Below are positions 24,001-31,900 of a stretch of 64,000 nt of DNA, in pieces (within the stretch, counting starts at the first letter, position 1; the number at the start of each line of letters is the position of its first letter). Source of the DNA: Branchiostoma floridae (Eukaryota; Chordata; Leptocardii; Amphioxiformes; Branchiostomatidae); assembly GCF_000003815.2 (NCBI RefSeq), contig NC_049995.1:12166061-12230060 (forward strand). Direction: 5' to 3'. The position numbers were made by a program, and so were the translations under genes. The notes under the pieces were generated by a model. That model had not been told where the DNA came from, made no database searches, and was given only the letters and a program-made list of their open reading frames with translations.

Positions 24001-24784
24001 GTGCTTGGCTACAAACACAACGAATTGAATGAATGAATATTGCAACCTTTTAAATAGATTAGCATAGAATTGTGTGCTCTTGATAAATTGAAATCATTTC
24101 CATCCAAAAATGAAAGACAGGAAAACAAGAGCATCTTTAAACGATGAAGACAAAACTATTTTTACACAACAAACATACAAACAGCACAATTTATTTTGAC
24201 CCTATAATAATAAACAAACTTTGCAACGAAAAATTTTTAACTTCCAGTTTCAATTACATTCCAAAACTTCAGAGCTACTTATTCAAATAATCGTAAGTCG
24301 TAAATTTGATTCATATTGAGCTCTCGGTCAAGTTTAAACGCTGCGGTCTAAATTATTGGAAATTGACACATGCAAAACACATACTGGGAATGCCAACGTA
24401 GCCATATTCGGGAGGGACCACGTCACGGGGGGATAACAAGAAATTCCAGCTGCCCAAAACCGTACAAACGTTATCAAAACCTCCACAAGGACACGAAAAT
24501 CATAATCACTATCTATAAATCACTGTCGGAAGCCCTTTGAAGCAACCTGTTTGACTAAAAAGAAAGTTTTCTTGTGTTAGGAAGAAGAAAAGGAGAAAAG
24601 GAAGGTTGTAAACTACCTACACAAATATGGTTTCGTCCAGTCTGCTGCCGCGTTTGCAAAGTCTCGATATACTAGTAACAGCCTACTTTTTATTTGCATA
24701 ACGCCTACCTTTGGATTTCTTGCCGTTCTTCGAGTCGGATTTCTCGACGATTCTCTTCCGCACTTGCTTCTCGTCTCCCGCCAT
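6086..24784 (-). CDS. Triadin/junctin/ASPH-like membrane protein, KEKE-rich (3' end not seen)
   Basis: Exons by splice-site and frame reading, minus strand: 24709-24784 (ATG at 24782-24784), 15757-15897, 14923-15045, 12664-12741, 9718-11400, 8573-8656, 7134-7220, 6086-6106. They give about 764 codons with no stop. After the first exon every exon is phase 1 at both ends, so each can be skipped or included without a frameshift. The N-terminus is short and basic. A single transmembrane segment lies at about residues 41-61, followed by a KLELVDYKG motif that matches the conserved FDLVDY region after the membrane segment in triadin, junctin and aspartyl beta-hydroxylase. The rest is Lys/Glu/Pro-rich, like the luminal KEKE region of triadin that binds calsequestrin. 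By family analogy it is a type II ER/SR membrane protein involved in calcium handling. No hydroxylase domain is visible in the window, so a long ASPH form would need exons beyond the left edge. Intron 1 is about 8.8 kb. Confidence 0.72.
8017..8221. mobile_element. Fold-back MITE, TTCACC family, copy A (205 bp)
   Basis: The ends are inverted repeats of about 50 bp. The left end begins TTAGTGTTAACGCTAG and the reverse complement of the right end begins TTAGTGCTAACGGTAG; both continue TTCACCTTTAT and then ATAACCTATATC. The middle holds a small palindrome, CAATATTTTCAAAATATTG. There is no coding capacity. Related copies lie at 21306-21400, 45657-45847 and 57176-57357. Confidence 0.75.
9718..11400 (-). 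CDS. Large Lys/Glu/Pro-rich exon with five HRHxPLKRI repeats
   Basis: This single open exon of 1683 nt (AG acceptor at 11401-11402, GT donor at 9716-9717) encodes 561 residues dominated by K, E, P and A. The N-terminal half is a run of KEKPAPKE-type repeats. The C-terminal half contains five copies of a decapeptide of the form (A/E)KHRH(V/M)PLKRI, the first lacking HR, ending near plus positions 10557, 10443, 10302, 10167 and 10038, so roughly every 38-47 residues. Two YKLKPK(R/K) repeats and a very basic tail follow. In triadin the KEKE stretch contacts calsequestrin and the ryanodine receptor; I infer a similar luminal scaffold. I do not recognise the decapeptide from any named family. The long open frame on the opposite strand is a shadow of this composition. 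Confidence 0.75.
11437..11465. repeat. GACA/GATA microsatellite
   Basis: A short run of GACA and GATA units lies in the intron about 40 bp upstream of the acceptor of the large Lys/Glu-rich exon. Confidence 0.8.
12938..12964. repeat. GTAT microsatellite
   Basis: A GTAT run of about six units lies in an intron of the triadin-like gene; a GATAT-type run (gatatgatatgatatg) follows at about 13028-13043. Confidence 0.8.
13143..13497. mobile_element. Fold-back element, GGGCTCGAAAT family
   Basis: The left end carries AGGGCTCGAAAT and the right end its inverse, ATTTCGAGCCCTG. Between them are many GGTGCACCCA-type words in both orientations, so the whole unit can fold back on itself. An 11-bp direct repeat, CAGTATTCTCT, lies at 13132-13142 and 13498-13508 and looks like an insertion duplication. 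It sits in an intron of the triadin-like gene and is non-coding. Confidence 0.7.
15205..15595. mobile_element. Diverged copy of the ACCGGTCC hAT-like MITE
   Basis: The sequence is collinear with the clean element at 55125-55567: AGACCGGTCCAGAAAAA near the left, GAGCGAAGTAGAG in the middle, GACCTGGACCTGAT near the right. The terminal repeats are eroded. Its right end abuts the broken transmembrane-exon copy at 15600, so it may mark the rearrangement breakpoint there. Confidence 0.6.
15600..15677 (-). pseudogene. Broken partial copy of the transmembrane exon (3' half)
   Basis: This stretch matches the 3' half of the transmembrane exon almost base for base, including its donor (GTAAGG here). 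Just upstream on the minus strand, where the intact exon reads TGGATGCTAGTG, this copy reads TGGATGTAAGTG. That puts a stop in frame, and homology ends there. It cannot substitute for the functional exon. Confidence 0.7.
15757..15897 (-). CDS. Transmembrane exon of the triadin-like gene
   Basis: This 141-nt exon encodes VNGTKKGGKDEKPSA, a 21-residue Val/Ala/Trp-rich hydrophobic helix and the KLELVDYKG motif. The acceptor carries two AGs three bases apart (CAGCAG), so a one-residue alternative splice is possible. The donor is GTAAGT. Partial copies of this exon flank it on both sides (15600-15677 and 16027-16092). The helix and the LVDY motif are the strongest evidence for placing the gene in the triadin/junctin/ASPH family. 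Confidence 0.75.
16027..16092 (-). pseudogene. Broken partial copy of the transmembrane exon (5' half)
   Basis: This copy matches the acceptor and the first half of the transmembrane exon, ending around the codons for PSAFLVW, with one or two substitutions. It lacks the hydrophobic helix. With the copy at 15600-15677 it suggests a tandem duplication of the exon followed by deletions, leaving one intact exon between two halves. Confidence 0.65.
16608..17982. mobile_element. Large non-autonomous DNA transposon (~1.4 kb) in intron 1
   Basis: The ends are inverted: TACTGTAATT at 16608-16617 and its reverse complement at 17973-17982. Both ends also contain CTTTATGTTCACGG and nearby words such as TTCGCGG and TTAACGG. 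The interior is locally richer in CpG than the flanks and holds no recognisable transposase; the longest internal frame (about 124 codons, minus) is not recognisable. It lies in intron 1 of the triadin-like gene. Confidence 0.6.
18405..18680. mobile_element. Interspersed repeat fragment (TTTGCCAAGATGG family)
   Basis: It starts with CCTTTGCCAAGATGGTTAT and ends with a block similar to 30825-30900 (GGGCCCCCTAGCGGCTT..GGTACTGCAGC..). In its middle (about 18468-18590) is a piece of the ACCGGT/CCAGTCCAG hAT-like MITE, so it appears to be a nested insertion. Confidence 0.5.
21306..21400. mobile_element. TTCACC-family MITE, copy B (left end only)
   Basis: It reads AACGCTAGTTCACTTTTATCC and then a GGGTAAACTATG block, matching the left end of copy A at 8017. 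No matching right end is seen, so it is truncated or decayed. Confidence 0.55.
22790..22925 (+). mobile_element. 3' end of a retroposon with (AATC)n tail
   Basis: A hairpin (AGGTTGAAAGAGGG / CCCTCTTTCAACC) is followed by GTACAATAAAGGTC and then TTTCAATCAATCAATCAAC. A tetranucleotide tail behind an AATAAAG word is typical of truncated non-LTR elements or SINEs. The family is not assigned. Confidence 0.5.
24709..24784 (-). CDS. First coding exon of the triadin-like gene
   Basis: It encodes 25 residues starting MAGDEKQVRKRIVEK and ends with one extra base before a GTAGG donor. It is rich in Lys, Arg and Ser, as expected for the short cytosolic tail of a type II membrane protein. The start was chosen because this is the only ATG-led frame that joins in phase with the transmembrane exon; longer frames overlapping here on the same strand do not. 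Confidence 0.6.
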
Positions 24785-25573
24785 AGTTTCTCGGGGTATT
24801 TGCCGCTTGGTGACTGCAGGAATCGAGGGGAATAAAACGATGACAACCCGCTACAGTACCACGTCGATTCGGAGGCTGGACCGTCTGCACTCGCGGGAAC
24901 TGCGAGATATCGCGAGATTTCAGAGCTGATCGGCGAGAGGAGTTTCTGTACTTTCACTTTTATCATTACGTGGCCGAGTCACCTACAGTTTTTAATTGGG
25001 GTATAGATAAATTACAAAAGCAGGACACCTTAACAGAAGAAACAAGAGTTTTTTTCCCACTGTTTTTTTTTTAACTTTAATATAGTAGAGAAGAAAGACA
25101 GAAATATTCTTACTTGGTCTTACTTCTCAAGCTACCTTACCTCAAGTTAAACCTCCTCGAACATGGGACCTCCGTTTAATAACATGCCTAAAGGAAAGAC
25201 GTCTTTTTCTACTTTCTTTCTTCTGTGCCATTTTGCTACGCACGAATAAGACTCTATAAGGTGAAAACTAACATTGAATGAACAAATACTAGTAGTAGTA
25301 GATATTGGGGTCATTTTTTAACTGGCATTTCAAACAGTTATAAGTCGTAGCGTCCCCTTGCGACCAGTTTGATTTTTACAGGAGCTAAACTATACAGCTC
25401 CTCAGTCGTTTGTAAGTGTATTGTTACTGTTTCAGTGGAAGTTGCATAGAATAACATTTGCAAGATACACGAAGCTAGGTTTCAAAATTAAAAATGGTTC
25501 TTCCTACAAACGTATATCATTTATATGGATAAGCATGCATTGACCCAAAAATACAACCAACAATATAAAAGAG

Positions 25574-25714
25574 ATGTCCGACTCAACAACATCTTACATC
25601 ACCACAGCCGGATCTTCGCTCACTCGTGGAGGACAGAGCTCGAGTGGAGAAGAAGAACCCATTGTGACCCGTGATGGCATCCCTGATGTAGTTAATGAAA
25701 GAAATGAAGCATAG
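25574..25714 (+). CDS. Small ORF of 46 codons, unknown
   Basis: An ATG eleven bases after the start of a TATAAAAG word opens a frame that begins MSDSTTSYITTAGSSLTRGG, is rich in Ser/Thr and Glu, and ends at TAG. Composition and codon use look coding compared with the flanks, yet the frame is short and I recognise no family. It lies downstream of the minus-strand mosaic gene, close to its likely poly(A) signal, so it could be a first exon, an orphan small ORF or chance. Confidence 0.2.
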   Translation: MSDSTTSYITTAGSSLTRGGQSSSGEEEPIVTRDGIPDVVNERNEA

Positions 25715-25735
25715 TCTTGAAGCGATACAAATGCT

Positions 25736-25741
25736 TTTATT
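25736..25741 (-). terminator. Candidate poly(A) signal, minus mosaic gene
   Basis: AATAAA on the minus strand, about 260 bases beyond the stop codon of the minus mosaic gene. Position only; no cleavage evidence. Confidence 0.4.
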
Positions 25742-25999
25742 ACAGTAAACTCTCTTCATATTGGATACTGAGTATGTGACATGTGTGTTTTATCCAGGTA
25801 ACGTCCTATTTTACTTCAGCCAAATGGATTGACCGGACGGATGAAATGGATTCCTTGGAGTTTGACCCTTTTTTTAATGATTATAAACATGACCCTTAAG
25901 CTTGTGACTGTCTGGTGGAGAAAAAAAATTCTAAGATTGAAATTGAAGTTAGTGCATTTTAACATGCTTTCCTATCGAGGACTGATTGCGGTATCAGCC

Positions 26000-28900
26000 C
26001 TACAGGTTCGGGTGGCAGGCGTAGCCAAACCCACGGACCGTACAGGACCAGCCGTCTTTACACGACTCTGGACCGCAAACAGATCGGTTACGATTTCTGC
26101 TGCTCACATTCAAAGCTGTGGATATACAGAAACACAGGTCAGTTTGAGGCAAACCAAAGTGGATATTAGACCGTTTGATCATAGAAAAGTTAAGTGTTTG
26201 AATTGAAGGATAAATGTATCTATCATGCACAACATTCAAGTTTGACATTGAAAGACACTTAGTGTCCTTATTACGCATTTCAGGTAACTTTGTTCAACTG
26301 TATTGTAATATTAATCTCCAAGCAGATCCTACAATGGCATAAGATAGTACCAAACTGGCTAAGGAGTGTAGTCAGCCAAGAGGTGTACATTTGCCATGTA
26401 AAATAATTAGCACATGGCTACAGGGTGGGGCAGCAACACCATTGTTGAATAGATCTAGAACTGCTCCTCCCTGTTTCAGTGAAGGCAGATCCCCGGTAGC
26501 CAAACACACTCCTAAGCCGGCTTCACTCCTCTGCCAGCTTTTGATACTATCTTATGCTACCGTAGGATCTGCTTGGTAGCCTAAAAAAATTACAAGAAAA
26601 AAAGATTATTCCTACCCACCGACCCTAATTTTTTCAGGACTAGTACTGAAACAGGAAATACAACATTGTTTTCCCTGGGCCTAGTCGAACACGGCAAAAA
26701 TTCCATTGACATAAGTATCAGTTAGATAAGCGACTAGGGTTGCATCATATCAGCTGAGGTTTAAAAGAATACCTTGAGGAAGGCAGGCGTAGTAACCGGG
26801 ATGATTCACGCACACATAGCCAGAGTTGCAGATGACTGTGTCGCACTCGTTCTTGTCTGGTATTGGAGAATCGTAATGACATTAATTAGATATACTTAAT
26901 ACATATTTCAAATTTACTCAATAAGTGAACATTGCAGCCTACTTTAACTCACCTGAATTCAACACCGCATTCAAAATCATTCAAAAGGTTTGTTTGCTAT
27001 CTTTTACCCTTTGAGAATTGTGGTACCCTTGCAATAGACTTTTTTTTACCAATAACATCATCCACATGGTAGATAGATAGCTTGATCTGTTTACCTCATT
27101 CTGAATGAACGCTGGTGGTCTTTCTGTCTTGTATAAAACGAAAACTTGGAAGTGAACTAAAACGTCAAAGTGACATTGAGTACTCCTACATTCTTTTGAA
27201 TGCGTAATAACATATCAACAAACCTGTAACAACGAATAAAAAACAAGGCTTAGTCAATCGGAAAAAAGTACGTTTTCTCAAGATACACGCAGTACGTCTT
27301 TTTGCGTTAAAAAGAAAGAGTGATTGGTTACCTGTTTCACAGTCATTTCCTTCCCATCCAGCCACGCATGCGCAGGTGTAAGAATCGGCCACGTCCGTGC
27401 AGGTCGCACCATGTAGACAAGGGGAAGAAGCACAGCCGACTTGCATATCTAGTTTTAAAAGTGGAGTAACACGACAGTAATTATTCTCTGGATGACTGAA
27501 GCTTAACAATTGAAACGTTTTAGACAGTGTTGGTGAATTAGATAATGGGTGTTTCCGTAAATAATTTCATCAGGTTGGTAAATACTCATATAATAAAGTT
27601 CTTCCAACACAACCAAGATGGTACTCACTTCCGACGTTTCGGTGTCTATCAGACACCATCATCAGGGTAAGAATGGCTGGATCTACCTCTCACTGCTACT
27701 TATAGCCGGTAGATCCAGCGGTTATGAACAGAGATGTGGGGGGATACAAACTGAGTCACGTTTGGGACAGCATTCTCACTGCTGCAGCGCCACCTACATG
27801 GGCTATAAGTAAAAGTGAGAATAAGATCCAGCCATTCTAACCCTGATGATGATGTTTGGTGACACTGAAACGTCGAAAGTGAGTACTATTATCTTTGGTG
27901 TGTTGGAAGAACTACTATATATATATATAATGGATGTTTGCTTACTCAAAGCACAGTTGTGTCCTCCCCATCCAGTCGCGCATGCGCACGAATAAGAGTT
28001 GGGCATGTCCGTGCAAACCCCGCCATTCAGACAAGGTGTGGAGGCGCACTCATCGACATCTGTAGGAGATAACAGACATTCATATCAGGGACAAAGTATC
28101 TGTATACATAGAATACAACACGGGGTAGTCCGGGGACGATCCGACCCACGGGAGGGCCGGGACCAAGAGCGATACGGAACACCCCGTGTTGTATTTTATT
28201 CATATCATGCAAATTTAAAGAAAGTCAAGTTTATCACAAAACAAGAGCAAACTTTTTACATTAATGTACATCACATCAGCAACTTATCCGTCTATTCGAC
28301 CAGAAGAACGAATTTTTCGTGACTGTAACCTATAAGGAACAACAAGATATTTTACCTGTGCATCTTACTCGAAGTCTAGGAAATGGCACCCATTGACTGC
28401 CGTCATACACCTCCCACACAGCCTCGGTCTGCTCAGGGTAGAGATGGATGTCGTTTGTCAGTAGACCACCCGAACTACCCCCCATTACATTGCCGACTAT
28501 CCATACATCGTAGGGTTCATAGAAGTAGAGGAAGTCATTGGTGGTGTCGCTGGAATACACGGGGCGGCCTTCGTTGATCTGGCTGGTCAGACTGTAGGTG
28601 GTCATGCGGTTTACTTGGTGGTGGACAGATCCAGAGATGGTGATTTGGCGACACTCTGCGAAGAGAACAAACTTAAACGTCTTAGCAAAGTATGTTACTT
28701 CGTGAATGTATTAGAAACTTGACCCATGTGTCTGAGATTAACAGAAAGTCATGAAATTTATTCGTAATTTCGAATGGATTTTCAGGCTTATGTGCTTGTA
28801 TCATATGCATGTTTACGCAGACATTCCTTTAAACAGGGCACACATTACCCAGTATGTAATCATAAATCCTTTAAGGTGAACTATTAAGCTGTTGAAGTTT

Positions 28901-31900
28901 TATTTCAATCTTCAAGCAGATCCTACGGTGACATAAGATAGTATCAAAAGCCGATGAAAGAGTGTTTATAGTAGTGTTTATTTGTTTATTTATTAGTCAC
29001 CCTAAGCCACTAGCCTGATCAAATCTCGCTTATATCAGCCTGCCTGACCAACATCCGCCGGCCTCCTAGAAGTGGAGAGGGTCCAGTTGCATCCCCGGAC
29101 AGCAGAGTTTGTGTTCCACAGACTACCCGGTGGCTAATGGACACATCTTGGCCGGCTACACTCCCTGACAAGCTTTCACTATCTCTATCTTATGCCACCG
29201 ATAAATATGCCTGGAGATTATTGTACTTGCTCCACATACCTGCACATGATGCTTTAACCGCAGGGAACGATACAGCAGAACCTGCCACAGCGAGTCGCCA
29301 TGTGCCTCGGATTTTATCCGGACTCATGGCGTTGTCGATAACATACATCCGGGCAGTGTTGCTCCCCACATAAGCTCCGACCATCCACATGGAGTTTTCG
29401 CCATGGTAGTACAGAAAGTAAGGATTCGAGTCACTCGAGTACACAGGACGTCCACTGTACACCTGGTGAGTCAGCGTGTAGTGGGTCATGTGCTCAATTT
29501 GTGCGGTAGTGGAGCCAGAAATGATGATGTGTGTGCAAGCTGTAAACAGAATCGGTAGGTTATAATCACAGTCATGCCTTCAAGTACCAGAGTTACCAGA
29601 CTTACCAACCTAGGATTGATGTGTTCAAAAATTCGTATTTCCCCAGAGCTATCGTAAAGTGGAATATGTTATGACCAGGCACAGTATACGTAGGGGCATC
29701 TTCTCTGGATAGTTTTAAAGAACACTTGCAGATAGATGTGTAAAAATTAGGTGTGACGGGTCGTTCAGTGTAATATAACCAGCTGCTGCCGCGCCGCGTG
29801 CCCGCGAAGCTGGTGTGTTACGCCGAAGGTATGTTATATTGATAAAGATACAGCTGTCATACAGGTTGTGACATTCATAAATCTCTTGTGCAGCTGGCGA
29901 GTCACCTTCTTTAGACTTGACGTACAGATTCAAAGCAATTTTTAAAAGAAAAAAAAAACTTTGCCTTAAGCTTATTTTGCAGTTGTCATCATTTGTGCTT
30001 CCTATTCTGCAGATATAATAATATGTAGAGGTATTTAAGCTGTTTGTATAGTCTTTGACTGAAATAATCAAATTTTGAAAGAAGTATACACACATTATCG
30101 TGCAATGTAAACACATACCTGATAAAGGTTACGAACCATAAATAAAACTAACCTGCGGTGCAGCAAACATCAGACGGTTCAAGTTCGAGTTGACTTGCTT
30201 CTGGACGGCAGCCTACAAAATAAGAACAAAGGGACACGACTATGAAGAAGTCATCAAATGATTAATTTTTTCATCCCTTCCACAGTTTAGTACCATTATA
30301 GTGATGCTTAGATAAAGATAGAGACACACAGATGTCTACTTAGACTGGTACCCGTAACTAACATAAAGGTTGTCCGATCTTAGAAGGCATACGACCCACC
30401 CTATGACATATTGACAATCAATCTGAGTAATTATCCATTCTAAAGTTTAGTGCGCTGTGCACATGTGATGGGGACTTACCTAGATCTGCCGGAAACAGGT
30501 CGTACTTTTTGTCCGCCCCCATGCGGTAGGAACCGGCATGACCGTTATACCAGTTGACTTGCCACCAGCCGGGATTGCTGGAACTCCCGGTCACTTGACC
30601 CAAATCAGCGGCCTGGTGAAGGAAACATGACCTTTACTAGGTGAATTGCACATTTATTATTACCTTTGCCAGAATGGCTAAGGTTATGTTTTGGGCTTGT
30701 GAGTCTGTGTGTCTGTGTGTCTGTGTGTCTGTCTGTTAACAGCATAACTCAAGAAGTCTTGGATGGATCCCGATAATATTTGGTAGGTGGGTAGGGGTCG
30801 GGAAAACGAAGGTCAAGTTCGATAATGGGCCCCCTAGCGGCTTGCTAAGGTACTGCAGCGGAAACTCAATTTTTTATATCTCGTGTTCTGGACATGCTGT
30901 GGTCATGATTTTTGAGTGGCAGATAGCCCACGGGGCAGAGAGTATGTGCTGTGAGTTTGGGCCCCCTAGCGGCTTTTTTGGTACTGCAGGCGCCGGTTTC
31001 CTTTCAAACTTTGGACGAGAATAACTCTGCAACGTGTTGACGGATCGTCATGATTTTTGGTATGTAGATAGAATGAGTGATGACTTACATAATGGTATAC
31101 TAATTATGCAAATCAACAGCTAATTTTCATAATTAATGAGGAAAATTTATAAAACCACTGCATTCCATGATAGGACTTTAAAACTTGTCCCATATGTAGC
31201 TGGGAAGGAGAGAAATGTCGATAGATATCAATTATGCAAATAATGGCCTCATTTGCATAATTAATGAGAAAATATGAACATGTTGGCGGATCATCATGCT
31301 TTTTGGTATGTTTTATATGTGGATAGACTAAGTGAAGACGTTCATAATAAGATGCTAATTAGGCAAATTAACAGCTAATTTGCATAATCAATGTGGGAAG
31401 TTTATAAATCTAATGTCTCTCCTTACCTCTGCTCGGGCGTATCTTATTGACAGCTGCAGGTGCCAGGCAAGTAGATCAAGCTAGCAGGCTGACCCAGCCT
31501 TGCCCCCTGCCCCCTGGGTGCCAATCACTTTTACCGACTAGAGTAGACTTATGTTGACGGAAAACTGGGGAGGATAGGTTGATCCCATGTGTTTTAAACT
31601 TCTGCAGTTTTGTTAATAGTTATTTCCATGACAAATGGAGATATAGTTTGGAGTGTGCCTGTGTGTTTGTGTTTCCGGGTCATCTTCCACCTGCAATGTG
31701 ACCTTACAGTACCAACGTCCTTGCTACTCTCGAGTATCAGGTTGCTCAGAGCCACTGTTATCAAGATAACGTCAGGCCAGTCCAATTCAATGTTTTGGTT
31801 GACAGATTCTATTTTTCTGAATTTCAGAAAAATTGTATCTCAGCTCTAGACTACCAAAATGAAATCGTCTTAGCACAAGCATTTGCTTGCAGTCTTGCAC

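Larger units (their letters stand above)
18700..24600. other. Intron 1 of the triadin-like gene, repeats only
   Basis: No convincing exon on either strand. Visible items are a partial TTCACC MITE (21306-21400), an AATC-tailed retroposon end (about 22790-22925), a CTCACTCACT run (about 23248-23263), a C-run followed by CA repeats (about 23968-23993), and tRNA-like B-box words in reverse orientation near 20880-20905 that may be a SINE remnant. Confidence 0.5.
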
